Source of the DNA: Aeromonas fluvialis
Lineage (GTDB): Bacteria; Pseudomonadota; Gammaproteobacteria; Enterobacterales; Aeromonadaceae
NCBI RefSeq assembly: GCF_000819885.1
Contig: NZ_CDBO01000052.1
Coordinates: forward strand, 86,054-150,053
Direction: 5' to 3'
DNA length: 64,000 bases
Program-made: the position numbers and the translations under genes
Shown: piece after piece, positions 35,458 through 45,961 of the stretch
Layout: each line of letters begins with the position of its first letter
Position numbering within the stretch: the first letter of the stretch is position 1
Notes under the pieces: model-generated
Seen by the model: only the letters and a program-made list of their open reading frames with translations
Databases searched by the model: none
What the model was told of the DNA's origin: nothing

Positions 35458-37287
35458 ATGACCCATCCGTTTCTATTTCATCCCCAGGTGGCGCCCTGGT
35501 TCAAAGAGAGCGCCGACACCCTGCAACTGACCCTGTTTACTGAACTGACCGCGCCAATCCGCGCCGTGTGGCTGCGCCACGAGCCGGACAACGAGGAGTA
35601 CCTGATCCCGATGACGGCGGTCTCGACCCGCGACCGGCTGCAGGTGTGGCAGGCAACCCTGCCGCTCAGCAAGGGGCAGGATATCCATCTCTACTGCTTC
35701 AAGTGCCTCACCGACGAGGAGCAGTGGTGGCTGCACGGCGCCGGTATAAGCTCCGCCATGCCACCGCGCGAACAGCATTTTCGCTTCAACAGCCTGCACC
35801 AGCCGCCGGCCTGGGTACAGGATCAGGTGTTCTACCAGATCTTCCCCGACCGCTTTTGCAACGGCGATCCGTCCCTCAGCGTCAAGCATCACGAGTACGA
35901 GTACCGCGGCAAGGCGGTGATCAGCAAGGCGTGGGGCGAGCCGGTCAGCCGTCACGAAGAGGGGCACGGCGCCTGCGAATTTTACGGCGGCGATCTGGCG
36001 GGGATCGATGCCAAGCTGCACTACCTGCAATCCCTCGGGGTGACGGCGCTCTACCTCAACCCCATCTTCGATTCGCCGAGCAACCACAAGTACGATACCC
36101 AGGACTACTTCAAGGTAGATGTCCACCTCGGCAGCAACGAGCAGTTCGCCGAGCTGACCCGCAACCTGCACCAGCGCGGCATGAAGATCATTCTCGATGC
36201 GGTGGTCAATCACACCTCCACCGAGCATCCCTGGTTCTGCCCGCCGCTGGGGGCCAACAGCAACCCGGACTCCCCGTGGCGCAGCTTCTACACCTTTGAC
36301 AAAGAAGGGGATTATGTCAGCTGGAAAGGCATTCGAAGTCTGCCCAAGCTCGACTTCTCCAGTGAGCAGGTACAGGACGCCGTCTACCGGGCCGACGACG
36401 CCATCCTCCGTTACTGGATGCGCGCCCCCTATCAGATCGACGGCTGGCGCTTCGACGTCATCCACATGCTGGGAGAGCGCGGCACTGCCGAGGGCAACCG
36501 CAGCCATGTACGCGCCATTCGCGGCGCGGTGAAGCAGGAGAACCCGGACGCCTACGTGCTCGGCGAGCACTTCTTCGAGGCAAGCCAGTGGCTGCAGGGG
36601 GATCAGGAGGACGGCGCCATGAACTACTATGGCTTCGCCCACCCGATCCGCGCCTTCCTGGCGGGGCAGGATATCGCCTACCACCCCATCAAAATCAGCG
36701 CCGAAGAGCTGGATCGCTGGCTCAAGCTGGCGCGGGCCCACATCCCGTTCAAGAACCAGTTGGCCCAGTTCAACCTGCTGGACAGCCACGATACCGCCCG
36801 CTTCCTCCACCTGCTGGGTGAGGACAAACAGCGGATGCAGCTGGCCGTCACCCTGCTGCTCACCTATATCGGCGTGCCGTCCATCTATTATGGCGACGAG
36901 GTGGGGCTGTCGGGTGGCAACGATCCGGACTGCCGCCGCTGCTTCCCGTGGGAGACCACCGCCTGGGATCACGCGCTGCACGACCACTATCGCCGGCTGA
37001 TCCAGATCCGTCGCCAACGCCCCTCCCTGCGCCGTGGCGATATCCAGACCCTCTATGCCGGCCCCCACAGCTATGTGTTTGCCCGTACCCTGCAAAGCGA
37101 TCAGGTGGTGGTGGCCTGCAACCGGCACCCGAGCGAGCCACGCACCATCAGCCTGCCCCTGTGGCAGACCGCGAGCCCGGCCAGCCGCTTCACCGACGCC
37201 TTCAACGGCGAGAAGTTCGATGTGGTGCAGGGCGAGGTGCAGCTCACCATCCCCGCCAACTCGGCCAGGGTGCTGATCTCCAGCTGA
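35458..37287 (+). CDS. malZ: maltodextrin glucosidase MalZ (GH13)
   Basis: A 609-aa GH13 enzyme that removes glucose from the reducing end of short maltodextrins in the cytoplasm. It has an N-terminal beta domain (about 1-120) and then the catalytic barrel. The four conserved regions are present: DAVVNHTS, GWRFDVIHM (nucleophile Asp), LGEHFFE (acid/base Glu) and LDSHDTARF (stabilising Asp). FYQIFPDRFCNGD and YYGDEVGLSGGNDP also match E. coli MalZ. No other mal genes are present. It sits directly behind the HDOD gene. Confidence 0.92.
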   Translation: MTHPFLFHPQVAPWFKESADTLQLTLFTELTAPIRAVWLRHEPDNEEYLIPMTAVSTRDRLQVWQATLPLSKGQDIHLYCFKCLTDEEQWWLHGAGISSAMPPREQHFRFNSLHQPPAWVQDQVFYQIFPDRFCNGDPSLSVKHHEYEYRGKAVISKAWGEPVSRHEEGHGACEFYGGDLAGIDAKLHYLQSLGVTALYLNPIFDSPSNHKYDTQDYFKVDVHLGSNEQFAELTRNLHQRGMKIILDAVVNHTSTEHPWFCPPLGANSNPDSPWRSFYTFDKEGDYVSWKGIRSLPKLDFSSEQVQDAVYRADDAILRYWMRAPYQIDGWRFDVIHMLGERGTAEGNRSHVRAIRGAVKQENPDAYVLGEHFFEASQWLQGDQEDGAMNYYGFAHPIRAFLAGQDIAYHPIKISAEELDRWLKLARAHIPFKNQLAQFNLLDSHDTARFLHLLGEDKQRMQLAVTLLLTYIGVPSIYYGDEVGLSGGNDPDCRRCFPWETTAWDHALHDHYRRLIQIRRQRPSLRRGDIQTLYAGPHSYVFARTLQSDQVVVACNRHPSEPRTISLPLWQTASPASRFTDAFNGEKFDVVQGEVQLTIPANSARVLISS

Positions 37288-37313
37288 GTGGGCGACTGAC
37301 GCGCTGAAAAACA

Positions 37314-37341
37314 AACCGGAGCCCAAAGCTCCGGTTTTTTC
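37314..37341 (+). terminator. terminator of malZ
   Basis: Perfect stem AACCGGAGC-CCAAA-GCTCCGGTT followed by TTTT, 26 bp past the malZ stop. Confidence 0.88.
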
Positions 37342-37385
37342 TTCCGCTCAACCCATGATAGCGCTTGGCCCCTTGTCTGCCGCAA

Positions 37386-37919
37386 TCAGTAGTTGATGCT
37401 GACGTAGGGCACTTCCGACACCTGCCAGCGCTGCTTGAGGTAGACGGTGAGCACAAAGAAGAAGTTGGCCAGCAGGTTGGCGAAACGATAGAGAATGGGA
37501 TCGAAGGCCACCTCGCTCTCCTCCAGTCTGACCAGCAACCGCACCACCTTCTTGCTGCCGCAGCGGCACAGATGGAGGGTGGGAATGGGCTGCGGCCCCT
37601 GTGGCAGCACGAAACCGGTGACGCTGCCGCGACTCGCCTCGTTGTAGTGGTCGTAACGGGCCTTGAGCCACTCAAGGTCTGCGTCGAAGATCCCCAGCTT
37701 GCCGCGCACCGAGCCGTTGAGGTTGTAGATAAGCCGCTGCAACGCCGCGAGATCCGCCAGCATGGGCTGGGTGTCGGCATCCGGCGCAAGGTGTGACAGC
37801 ACAGCCCCGACCTGACAGCAGAGCTCGTCAGTGGCGATTTCAAAATCACATTTGAGCGAGGTTTCGAAGATAAAGGGGTAGCAGAGCTCGCGTTTGTCTC
37901 TTGGCTTCTTGGGGTTCAT
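37386..37919 (-). CDS. divergent PduO-type cobalamin adenosyltransferase-like protein
   Basis: A 177-aa protein with the helical core of PduO-type ATP:cob(I)alamin adenosyltransferases: TDELCCQVGAVLSHL (matches TxDELNSxIG), FVLPQG (matches FILPGG), LHLCRCGSKKVVRLL (matches LHxARTVCRRAER) and LYRFANLLANFFFVLTVYL. The N-terminal ATP-binding motif (TKTGDxGxT) is absent; residues 1-25 read quite differently. The conserved basic residues of the third motif are partly replaced. It may be inactive as an adenosyltransferase or have another role. No cobalamin genes are adjacent. Confidence 0.65.
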   Translation of the reverse strand: MNPKKPRDKRELCYPFIFETSLKCDFEIATDELCCQVGAVLSHLAPDADTQPMLADLAALQRLIYNLNGSVRGKLGIFDADLEWLKARYDHYNEASRGSVTGFVLPQGPQPIPTLHLCRCGSKKVVRLLVRLEESEVAFDPILYRFANLLANFFFVLTVYLKQRWQVSEVPYVSINY

Positions 37920-37935
37920 GGGGCAACCGGATGGG

Positions 37936-37976
37936 AGAAAAGGCCAGTTTGCCAGCCCCGGGAAGGGCTGGCAAAC
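37936..37976 (-). terminator. terminator of the DUF5610 gene
   Basis: On the minus strand GTTTGCCAGCCC-TTCCCG-GGGCTGGCAAAC is followed by TGGCCTTTTCTC, beyond the DUF5610 gene. Confidence 0.7.
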
Positions 37977-38008
37977 GGCAGGTCATTCCTTGCCTTACGC
38001 GCTGTGGC

Positions 38009-39151
38009 TCAGGCGTTCTTACCGGCGGGCTCGGTGGAGGGCTGGAACTGGTTGATCATCCGCAGCGCCTCCAGCATCCGCTGGTTGAAGCTGGTGAAGC
38101 GATCGAGCTGTTGCGGGTCCTCTTCACCTCTCGCGGCCAGCACGGCCGGGGTCAGCGCCTGTTGCTGGGATGCTGGCAGCAGGCTATCCGCCTGTTTCTG
38201 CACCTGATCCAGCTTGGGCAGGTAGTCGGCAAACGGCTTGATCAGATCCTGCAGGGAGTGCGCCCCCTGATAGGTCTGGCTCAGCTTGACGCTCTGCTTG
38301 AGCTTGAGCGAATAGGAAGCCAGTTGGCTGTCATCCAGTTTCAGCTCGCTCGCCTTATCCAGCAGATCCTCGAAGTTGCCGGAGAAGAAATTCCCCGCCA
38401 GCTCGTCGATCCCCTTGACCAGCTTGCCGATGGACTCCATCTCGTCGCTGCTGAGATCCCCCTCCAGCGAGAAGCTAAAGCTCTGACTCGACTTGAGGCT
38501 GAACTGGCTGCCGCTCTCGTTGCTCTGGGACTTGCTCTGCCAGCTGTCGTTGAAGCGCAGCACCACCTTGTCGCCATCCTTGGTCTGGATCTCCAGATAG
38601 CCCTGCTGGCGGCTGGCCATCTCGGCCGCCCCCATGTCGGTCGGAGAGACCTTGCCGAAGAACTCCTTCTCGAACTCCTCGAGCCCCTTCTGGATCAGCT
38701 TGTAGCTCTGATCGATACCGGTCTTGATATCCTTATTGTCGGTGGCCAGATCCCCCAACTGCTGTTTGGCCGCGTTGAAGCCCATGTCGATACCCTTGCG
38801 GGCCTGCTCCATCATCCCGGTCAACTCGTCATCGGACTTGCCATCGGCACGGGCAGCCCCCAGCCGTCCGGTGACGAACTGCAACACGTTGTCGGCCACC
38901 GACTGGAAGTCGAACAGGGTATCCGGCGTGATCTCCTCGGGCTCCTTCATCTTCGGCGCCTGATAGCCCTGGCCGTTGATCTCCAGCGAGAACTGCAGCG
39001 CCTGCTGGATCAGTACCTGCGCCCATTTTGGCGGCTTGTGCAAGGAGACCTCATCCTCGCTCTTGACCTGTTTCGACTCCGCCTGTTGGGGCGATTTGGG
39101 AGAAACACCCACTCCCTTGGGTTGGGCTGCGCCCACGCCTTCGATTTGCAT
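38009..39151 (-). CDS. DUF5610-domain protein
   Basis: A 380-aa, highly charged, mostly alpha-helical protein without signal peptide or membrane segment. It begins MQIEGVGAAQPKGVGVSP, and its conserved part is near residues 40-130 (PPKWAQVLIQQALQFSLEIN, TLFDFQSVADNVLQFVTGRL). I place it in the DUF5610 group by overall pattern; function is unknown. GGAGG lies 8 bp before ATG 39151, so the six-codon-longer frame was not used. Divergent from trmA. Confidence 0.68.
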   Translation of the reverse strand: MQIEGVGAAQPKGVGVSPKSPQQAESKQVKSEDEVSLHKPPKWAQVLIQQALQFSLEINGQGYQAPKMKEPEEITPDTLFDFQSVADNVLQFVTGRLGAARADGKSDDELTGMMEQARKGIDMGFNAAKQQLGDLATDNKDIKTGIDQSYKLIQKGLEEFEKEFFGKVSPTDMGAAEMASRQQGYLEIQTKDGDKVVLRFNDSWQSKSQSNESGSQFSLKSSQSFSFSLEGDLSSDEMESIGKLVKGIDELAGNFFSGNFEDLLDKASELKLDDSQLASYSLKLKQSVKLSQTYQGAHSLQDLIKPFADYLPKLDQVQKQADSLLPASQQQALTPAVLAARGEEDPQQLDRFTSFNQRMLEALRMINQFQPSTEPAGKNA

Positions 39152-39321
39152 AATGTGTCCTCCCACCATGCCTGTAGATCAGCTATCGGCCTGACTGAAC
39201 ACTTCTTGACCACAAAATACTGGACAATCTGCCGCTGGCTTTTAAAATCGGGCCCCTTTGGGTGGCCTGTTGCCTTCCCCCGATTTCGACCCGGCCCGGC
39301 CGGTGTGCATGTGAGGTATTT

Positions 39322-40455
39322 ATGACCCAGTCCCAACAGCCTTCCGCGAACGCGCCGGCGCCTAGAACCGCGGCCGACTATCAGGCCCAACTCGACGAAA
39401 AGCGCGCTCGCCTCACCGAGCTGTTTGCCGACTTCACCCTCCCGGCGCTGGAAGTGCACAGCTCACCGGCAGAGTACTACCGGATGCGCGCCGAATTTCG
39501 CATCTGGCACGAAGGGGATGACCTCTTCCACTGCATGTATGCCCCGGCAACCAAAGAGATCATCAAGATAGACCACTTCCCCACTGCCAGCCGCCTCATC
39601 AACCAGCTGATGCCGCTGCTGCTGGAGGGGCTGCGCCCGCACCCGGTGCTGCGCCGCAAGCTGTTCCAGATCGACTACCTCTCCACCCAGTCCGGCCAGA
39701 TCATTGTCAGCCTGCTCTATCACCGCAAACTGGAGGCCGAATGGCAGCAGGCGGCCGACGCGCTGCAGGCCGATCTGCGCGCCAAGGGGTTCGAGCTGCA
39801 ATTGATTGGCCGCGCCCACAAGCAGAAGATCTGTCTGGGGGATGACTTCGTCATCGAACAGCTCAACGTGGCGGGTCGCCAGCTCATCTACAAGCAGGTG
39901 GAGAACAGCTTCACCCAGCCCAATGCCGCCATCAACGAGCAGATGCTGGCCTGGGCGCTGGATGTGACCAAAGAGAGCGAAGGGGATCTGCTGGAGCTCT
40001 ATTGCGGCAACGGCAACTTCTCCATCGCGCTGGCGCAGAACTTCCGCAAGGTATTGGCGACCGAAATCGCCAAGCCGAGCGTCGACTCCGCCCAGTTCAA
40101 TATCGCCGCCAACGGCGTCGATAACCTGATCATCCTGCGCATGTCGGCCGAGGAGTTCACCATGGCGATGCGTGGCGAGCGGGAGTTCAACCGCCTCAAG
40201 GGGGTCGACCTCTCCGCTTACCAGTGCAACACCATCTTCGTCGACCCGCCCCGCGCCGGTCTCGACGATGCCACCGTCAAGCTGGTGCAGGAGTACGACA
40301 ACATCCTCTACATCTCCTGCAACCCCGAGACCCTGCAGGCCAACATGGCCGTTCTGGGCGAAACCCACGAGATCGCCCGTTTCGCCCTGTTCGACCAGTT
40401 CCCCTGGACCCATCACATGGAAGCCGGGGTCTATCTGCGCCGCAAGGCGGGTTGA
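39322..40455 (+). CDS. trmA: tRNA (uracil-5-)-methyltransferase TrmA
   Basis: Makes 5-methyluridine at position 54 of tRNAs (and a site in tmRNA) using S-adenosylmethionine. The 377-aa enzyme has motif [12 protein letters not shown], the catalytic region [10 protein letters not shown] and the nucleophile cysteine in YISCNPETL. The base glutamate is in HHMEAGV near the end. Chosen start MTQSQQPS has GAGG just upstream. It lacks the TRAM domain, as expected for TrmA. Confidence 0.94.
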   Translation: MTQSQQPSANAPAPRTAADYQAQLDEKRARLTELFADFTLPALEVHSSPAEYYRMRAEFRIWHEGDDLFHCMYAPATKEIIKIDHFPTASRLINQLMPLLLEGLRPHPVLRRKLFQIDYLSTQSGQIIVSLLYHRKLEAEWQQAADALQADLRAKGFELQLIGRAHKQKICLGDDFVIEQLNVAGRQLIYKQVENSFTQPNAAINEQMLAWALDVTKESEGDLLELYCGNGNFSIALAQNFRKVLATEIAKPSVDSAQFNIAANGVDNLIILRMSAEEFTMAMRGEREFNRLKGVDLSAYQCNTIFVDPPRAGLDDATVKLVQEYDNILYISCNPETLQANMAVLGETHEIARFALFDQFPWTHHMEAGVYLRRKAG

Positions 40456-40470
40456 TTCAAGCTGATGGAA

Positions 40471-40504
40471 AACAAAAACAGGGCCGCATGGCCCTGTTTT
40501 GTTA
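40471..40504. terminator. bidirectional terminator between trmA and the chemoreceptor gene
   Basis: AACAAAAACAGGGCC-GCAT-GGCCCTGTTTTGTT, a stem with A and T flanks serving both converging genes. Confidence 0.85.
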
Positions 40505-40521
40505 TTGGCTGAACACAGGTC

Positions 40522-42255
40522 TCACTCCAGCCGGAAGTGGCCCACGATCTCCCGCAGCCGGTCGTAGGTCTGTCCCATCGCCGCAGAACTGGCGACCGTC
40601 GCTTCGCCATTGTGGGTCAGCTGGCGGATCACCTCGGCGATGGCGCTCATGTTGCGATTGATCTCTTCGGCCACTGCGCTCTGCTGCTCCGCCGCCGTGG
40701 CGATATGGCTAATAAGATCGTTGATCTCCACAACTTCTCCCGCCATCAGGTCCAGCGACTCGTTGACCCTGGTGGTGTTCTCGGCCGCGCTTTGACAGCT
40801 CTGCTTGGTGTTGCCCATGGCATCCACCACGGTCCGGGTCCCCTGCTGCAGGCTGGCCAGCATGGTCTGGATCTCGGCGGTGCTCTTCTGGGTGCGGGCA
40901 GCGAGGGAACGCACCTCGTCCGCCACCACCGCAAAACCGCGCCCCTGCTCCCCGGCGCGGGCCGCCTCGATGGCGGCGTTGAGGGCCAGCAGGTTGGTCT
41001 GCTCGGCAATGCTGCCGATCACCCCGAGCACGGAGCCAATCTGCTGCACATCCTGCTGCATCGCCTCGATAGAACGGGCGGTCTCCTCTATCTCGTCCAC
41101 CAGCGCCATCACGCTGGCCATCGCCTGATCCACCACCTGACGGGATTGGCTCGCCAGCTGCTGGCTCTGACCGGTAAGCTGGGCGGTGCTGGCCGCACTC
41201 TCCGAGACGGAGACTGCGGTGCGGCTCATCTCGTTGATGGCGGTCACCACCTGTTCGGTCTCGCGCACATGGTCCGCCAGCAGGGACTGGGCGGCGCCGG
41301 TCTGACTGGCCAACCCCTCGATGCCGCTGTTGAGCTGGCCGCTCGCCTGCCGCACCTCCCCCATCATCTCCTGCAGCCGCTCGATAAAGCGGTTGATGCC
41401 GGCCGAGATCTGGCCAAGGTCATCCTTGCTGGTCACCGCCAACCGGCGGGTGAGATCGCCGCTGCCGCGAGAGAGCTCCAGCACCAGATCCCGCAGCGAA
41501 AGGATGGGGCGATAAGCCACATTGAGCGCCAGCATCGCCAGTACCATTACCACGATCGCCACGCCAAGCAGCGCCATGATGATCTGGCCGTTGAGCGCCC
41601 GGGTCATGGTGCGGATGTAGTCGAGATCGATGTAGCCGGTCAGGGTCCAGCTGCTGCCGCGAATATCCAGCTGATTGGGGCGCGCTTCGCTCTCCCCTTG
41701 CGGCTTGCTGTCATAGAGGCTATTGCCCTGACTGTCGGCCAGCGAGAAGTAGCGACCGTCGCCGCTCATCGTCTCCAGCAGGCTTTTGAACTCGCTCATA
41801 TCGAGGTAGTAGAGGTAAGCGGAATCGGCGCCGCGCGGCACCAGAATGGTGATGACCGGCTTGCCATCCACCTGTTGCAGCGGGCTAACGGTGATCTGGT
41901 TGTTGGCAGCGGGGATCAGCTTGCGCAGCGCATCGACCTTGGCGCTGTCGTTGATGACGCCGCTCACGTCGAACGCCATGTCGCCGATCACTTTGACGAT
42001 ATTGTGAAAGCCGGTCTCTTGCAGGGTCTTCTTAACGTTGGTCACTCCGAAGTTGAGGTTGGCGGCCAACAGGATCTTTTGATTGATGTCGCTGGCCAGC
42101 TTCTCTTTGACCAGGGTGATCTGTTCGTTGATGTTATGGGTAGCCTGAGTGCGAATGTAGCCACTGATGAAGTGGTTGACGCTGAGCCAGGCAGTGCCGA
42201 TGGTGACCAGAATGGCCAGCAATAACAGAACGTAAATCTTGACCTTGAATGGCAT
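40522..42255 (-). CDS. methyl-accepting chemotaxis protein linked to mglBAC
   Basis: A 577-aa transmembrane chemoreceptor. Membrane helix 1 is about residues 8-28. A periplasmic Cache-like ligand domain follows, with [20 protein letters not shown] and [17 protein letters not shown]. Helix 2 lies near [20 protein letters not shown], then HAMP and the signalling domain with the tip [23 protein letters not shown] 42255 has GGAGGG upstream. It starts 51 bp after mglC on the same strand, with no terminator between, so it is probably expressed with galactose uptake. Whether it senses galactose directly or via MglB is unknown. Confidence 0.88.
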   Translation of the reverse strand: MPFKVKIYVLLLLAILVTIGTAWLSVNHFISGYIRTQATHNINEQITLVKEKLASDINQKILLAANLNFGVTNVKKTLQETGFHNIVKVIGDMAFDVSGVINDSAKVDALRKLIPAANNQITVSPLQQVDGKPVITILVPRGADSAYLYYLDMSEFKSLLETMSGDGRYFSLADSQGNSLYDSKPQGESEARPNQLDIRGSSWTLTGYIDLDYIRTMTRALNGQIIMALLGVAIVVMVLAMLALNVAYRPILSLRDLVLELSRGSGDLTRRLAVTSKDDLGQISAGINRFIERLQEMMGEVRQASGQLNSGIEGLASQTGAAQSLLADHVRETEQVVTAINEMSRTAVSVSESAASTAQLTGQSQQLASQSRQVVDQAMASVMALVDEIEETARSIEAMQQDVQQIGSVLGVIGSIAEQTNLLALNAAIEAARAGEQGRGFAVVADEVRSLAARTQKSTAEIQTMLASLQQGTRTVVDAMGNTKQSCQSAAENTTRVNESLDLMAGEVVEINDLISHIATAAEQQSAVAEEINRNMSAIAEVIRQLTHNGEATVASSAAMGQTYDRLREIVGHFRLE

Positions 42256-42306
42256 GGGATCCCTCCAGAAGAGAGGGCTGGCACAGCCAACCCTCTTTGC
42301 CAATCG

Positions 42307-43317
42307 TTATTTCTTCTTGGCGTACTTCATGGAGTCCAGGGCCACCGCCAGAATGATGATGCCGCCCTTGATGATGAACTGCCAGTAAGGGCTGACGCCG
42401 ATATAGGTCAAACCATAGTTGATCAGGGTGAAAATGAGTACGCCGGTGATCACACCCGCAACAGTCCCCACCCCGCCAGCAAACGACACGCCGCCCACCA
42501 CGCAGGCCGCGATGGCGTCGAGCTCGTACATGAAGCCAAGGTTGTTGGTGGCGCTACCGACCCGGCCCGCTTCCAGCATGCCGCCGAAGGCGTAGAAGAC
42601 CCCTGCCAGCGCATAGATCATCACCAGATTGACCGCCACGTTGACGCCGGAAACCTTGGCCGCCTCGGGGTTGCCGCCGATGGCGAAGATGTTTTTGCCA
42701 AAGCGGGTCTTGTTCCACAGTACCCAGACAAAGACGCTGGCGATGGCCGCATAGAAGGTGAGGTACGATAGTTTGAACCCTCCGATCCGGATAAACCCTT
42801 GGGCAAAGCTGGAGAAGCGGGGGTCAAACCCGGCCACCGGCGAGGCCCCTACCGAGTCAAAGTAGAGGGAGTTGATGCCGTAGACGATGATCATGGTGCC
42901 CAGAGTGGTAATGAACGGGGTCACGTTCAGGTAGGCCACAATCAGACCGTTGACCAGACCGATCAGGGCACCCACGGCACACACCAGCAGGATCACCACC
43001 GGAATGGGCACCTCCCCCAGGGTCGGGAACACCTTGTTGACGTTGGTCAGCGCCTGCAACATGGTCGCCGCAATCAACGCAGCCAGACCGACCTGACGAC
43101 CAGCCGAGAGATCCGTCCCCTGGGTGATGATGATGCCCGCCACCCCCAGCGCGATGATGACCCGCACCGAGGACTGGGTCAGGATGTTGCTGAAGTTGGT
43201 GAGGCTCAGGAAGGACGGCTCCTGGATCACGATGACCATGAGCAGCACCAGCAGCACCAGGTAGATGGCGTTTTCCTTGAGCGCCTGCATCAGATTGAAA
43301 TTTTTAGCCGACTCCAT
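42307..43317 (-). CDS. mglC: galactose/methyl-galactoside ABC transporter permease MglC
   Basis: A 336-aa permease with eight to ten helices, nearly that of E. coli MglC. Landmarks are ITQGTDLSAGRQVGLAALIA, NVTPFITTLGTMIIVYGINS and FAIGGNPEAAKVSGV. Start MESAKNFNLMQAL at 43317 has AGGAAG upstream. It forms the membrane channel with MglA and lies 16 bp after mglA. Confidence 0.94.
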   Translation of the reverse strand: MESAKNFNLMQALKENAIYLVLLVLLMVIVIQEPSFLSLTNFSNILTQSSVRVIIALGVAGIIITQGTDLSAGRQVGLAALIAATMLQALTNVNKVFPTLGEVPIPVVILLVCAVGALIGLVNGLIVAYLNVTPFITTLGTMIIVYGINSLYFDSVGASPVAGFDPRFSSFAQGFIRIGGFKLSYLTFYAAIASVFVWVLWNKTRFGKNIFAIGGNPEAAKVSGVNVAVNLVMIYALAGVFYAFGGMLEAGRVGSATNNLGFMYELDAIAACVVGGVSFAGGVGTVAGVITGVLIFTLINYGLTYIGVSPYWQFIIKGGIIILAVALDSMKYAKKK

Positions 43318-43333
43318 AAATGTCTTCCTGTCT

Positions 43334-44854
43334 CTAGAGGTACAGAGATGCCAGGCGCAGTATCTCGCTCTGGTCAGTTTCTTTGGTATTGACGATCCCG
43401 GCGACCCGGCCATTGCTCATCACCATGATGCGGTCGGTGATCCCCAGCAATTCCGGCATCTCTGACGAGATGATGATGATCCCTTTGTCCTTCTTCGCCA
43501 GCTCCAGGATGAGCTGGTAGATCTCGAACTTGGCCCCCACGTCGATGCCGCGGGTGGGCTCGTCGAGCATCAGGATCTCCGGCTGGGTCAGCAGCCAGCG
43601 GCCGATGATCACCTTCTGCTGGTTGCCCCCGGAGAGGGAACCGATCTGGGTCTGCTGGGTCGGCGTCTTGACCCGCATGGAGTCGATGACCCACTGGGTA
43701 TCGCTCTTCATCTTGTTGTCGCTGAGCAGCCCCATGGAGCCCTTGTAGCTGTCCATGTTGGCGATCAGGGAGTTGAAGGCGATATCGAGCCGGGAGTAGA
43801 TACCGGTGGAGCGGCGCTCCTCGGTCACCAGCGCAAAGCCGTTGCGGATCGCTTCGTGGGCGTTGTGGTTGGCCACCTCTTTGCCGTGCAGCTTGATGCT
43901 GCCCTGACTGCGATCGCGAATACCGAACAGGGTCTCGACGATATCGGTGCGCTTGGCCCCCACCAGTCCGGCGATGCCAAGGATCTCCCCCTTGTGCAGG
44001 TTGAAGGTCACATCCTGAATGGAGGGCTGGTTCTTCGCCGTCAGGTGTTCGATCTCGAGGATCACCTCTTTAGGCTGGTTGGTTTTTTCCGGGAAGCGCT
44101 GGGTCAGTTCACGGCCGACCATCATGCCGATGATCTGATCCATAGTCATGCCCTTGAGCGGCTGGGTTGCCACCCACTGGCCATCCCGCAATATGGTGAT
44201 CTCGTCACAGAGCTGGAAGATCTCCTCCATCTTGTGAGAGATGTAGACAATGCCGCACCCCTTCTCCTTCAACTTGTTGATGATCTTGAAGAGGTGGTTC
44301 ACCTCTTTCTCGGTCAGGGAGGAGGTGGGTTCGTCCATGATGACGATCTTGGCATCGTAGGAGAACGCCTTGGCGATCTCGATCATCTGCATCTGGGAGA
44401 CCGACAGGGTCGCGACCTTCACTTTGGGGTCGATGTCGATGTCCAGCTCATCGAAGATGCGCTTGGTGTCGTCATACATCTTGCCGTGGTCGATAAACCA
44501 CCCCTTGGTGGGGTAGCGGCCGAGCCACATGTTGTCCATCACGGTACGCTGCAACACCAGGTTGAGCTCCTGATGCACCATGGAGACGCCATTCTCCAGC
44601 GCCTCTTTGGAGGAGGTGAAGTTGATCTCCTGCCCCTTGAAGAAGATCTTGCCCTGATCCTTCTCGTAAATGCCGAACAGGCACTTGAGCAGGGTGGATT
44701 TTCCCGCTCCGTTCTCGCCCATCAACGCATGCACAGAATGAGGACGGACCCGTAAATTGACATTATCGAGTGCCTTGACGCCGGGAAAGCTCTTACTGAC
44801 GTCAATCATCTCCAACAGCCATTCTGATTGTTGCTGTGTTGTCATATCAGCCAT
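43334..44854 (-). CDS. mglA: galactose/methyl-galactoside ABC transporter ATPase MglA
   Basis: A 506-aa fused double ABC ATPase. Domain 1 has Walker [13 protein letters not shown], signature [14 protein letters not shown] and Walker [14 protein letters not shown]. Domain 2 has a degenerate P loop [12 protein letters not shown] and signature [15 protein letters not shown] with Walker [13 protein letters not shown]. This asymmetry is normal for sugar ABC ATPases. ATG 44845 is an alternative start. It energises MglB/MglC uptake. Confidence 0.94.
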   Translation of the reverse strand: MADMTTQQQSEWLLEMIDVSKSFPGVKALDNVNLRVRPHSVHALMGENGAGKSTLLKCLFGIYEKDQGKIFFKGQEINFTSSKEALENGVSMVHQELNLVLQRTVMDNMWLGRYPTKGWFIDHGKMYDDTKRIFDELDIDIDPKVKVATLSVSQMQMIEIAKAFSYDAKIVIMDEPTSSLTEKEVNHLFKIINKLKEKGCGIVYISHKMEEIFQLCDEITILRDGQWVATQPLKGMTMDQIIGMMVGRELTQRFPEKTNQPKEVILEIEHLTAKNQPSIQDVTFNLHKGEILGIAGLVGAKRTDIVETLFGIRDRSQGSIKLHGKEVANHNAHEAIRNGFALVTEERRSTGIYSRLDIAFNSLIANMDSYKGSMGLLSDNKMKSDTQWVIDSMRVKTPTQQTQIGSLSGGNQQKVIIGRWLLTQPEILMLDEPTRGIDVGAKFEIYQLILELAKKDKGIIIISSEMPELLGITDRIMVMSNGRVAGIVNTKETDQSEILRLASLYL

Positions 44855-44866
44855 CACATCTGGTTG

Positions 44867-44896
44867 AAAAAAGGGCAAGGGGATCTCCCTTGCCCT
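44867..44896 (-). terminator. partial terminator between mglB and mglA
   Basis: On the minus strand AGGGCAAGGGAGATCCCCTTGCCCT is followed by TTTTTT inside the operon, directly after mglB. It is expected to reduce transcription into mglAC, keeping the binding protein in excess. Confidence 0.75.
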
Positions 44897-44907
44897 GGAG
44901 GAGGGAA

Positions 44908-45894
44908 TTACTCGAATTGGGACAGGTTGTCTTTATCCACACCGACGTAGGCAACACGTACTACCTTGTCGACGATATTCCACTGGGTACCTTCACCGGC
45001 CGGTTTGCCTTCAGCCAGGTTCTTGGTCAGCTCGAAGGTGGCTTTGGCCTGGTTGGCCGCATCGTTCAGCACGGTACCCGCCATGGCACCGCTCTTGACC
45101 ATGGCCAGCGCTTCCGGCAGCGCATCGACGCCGAACACCGGAATGGCAGTCTTGCCCTGGGCTTTCAGTGACTCGACTGCGCCCATTGCCATGCCATCGT
45201 TGTTGGCGATGACCACTTCGATCTTGTTGGCGTTGGGGCCGGAGATCCAGGCATCCATCTTGTCTTTCGCCATGGCGGTATCCCACATACCAGTATCCAT
45301 GTGCAGTTGCTCGGTCTTGACGCCGCCATCGTTCAGGGTCTTGACCACGTAGGAGGTACGCGCTTCGGCGTCCGGGTGGCCCGGCTCCCCTTTCAGCAAC
45401 ACGAACTGGATCACGCCATCCTTATTCAGATCCCACTCCGGATGGGCTTTCCAGTGTTTGGCAATCAGCTGACCCTGGATGATCCCTGACTCCTTGGAGT
45501 CGGTACCCACGTAGTAGGCCTTGTCATAGCTGGCCAGATCGGTAGCGCTCGGCTCCTTGTTGTAGAAGACCACCGGGATATCTTCGCCACGGGCTTTCTC
45601 AATCACCACCGGCGCCGCAGCCGGGTCAACCAGGTTGATGGCCAGCGCCTTCACCCCTTTGGCCAGCAGCACGTCGATCTGGTCGTTCTGCTTGGACTGG
45701 TCGTTCTGGGAGTCGTTCATCAGCAGCTCCACACCCGGAGTGGCTGCCGCCTCCTTCTCGATGGCCTTGCGCACGACCGCCATGAAGTTGTCGTCATATT
45801 TGTAGACAGTTACCCCGATACGGGTGTCAGCCTGGGCATTGGCTCCAGCCATCATGCCCATCAGCAGGGCGGCAACTGTGGTCAGTTTTTTCAT
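44908..45894 (-). CDS. mglB: galactose/glucose-binding periplasmic protein MglB
   Basis: A 328-aa periplasmic binding protein with signal peptide (residues 1-22, ending AGANA). The mature part starts [17 protein letters not shown], as in E. coli GGBP. Ligand-site parts include [21 protein letters not shown] and [11 protein letters not shown]; the calcium loop [11 protein letters not shown] is also present. It delivers galactose (and glucose) to MglAC and to chemoreceptors. GGAG lies 8 bp upstream of ATG 45894. Its promoter carries CRP and GalR-type sites. Confidence 0.95.
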   Translation of the reverse strand: MKKLTTVAALLMGMMAGANAQADTRIGVTVYKYDDNFMAVVRKAIEKEAAATPGVELLMNDSQNDQSKQNDQIDVLLAKGVKALAINLVDPAAAPVVIEKARGEDIPVVFYNKEPSATDLASYDKAYYVGTDSKESGIIQGQLIAKHWKAHPEWDLNKDGVIQFVLLKGEPGHPDAEARTSYVVKTLNDGGVKTEQLHMDTGMWDTAMAKDKMDAWISGPNANKIEVVIANNDGMAMGAVESLKAQGKTAIPVFGVDALPEALAMVKSGAMAGTVLNDAANQAKATFELTKNLAEGKPAGEGTQWNIVDKVVRVAYVGVDKDNLSQFE

Positions 45895-45961
45895 TGTGTG
45901 TGCTCCGATGTATCTATCTGTTTGTTTGTAGGGTGGCGAGCAATTGAGCAAGCGCCAGTCA

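Noticed and set aside
35473-37326. A 617-codon minus-strand open frame
   Set aside because: Fully antisense to malZ; composition is that of a mirrored gene (rich in His, Val, Gly, Gln).
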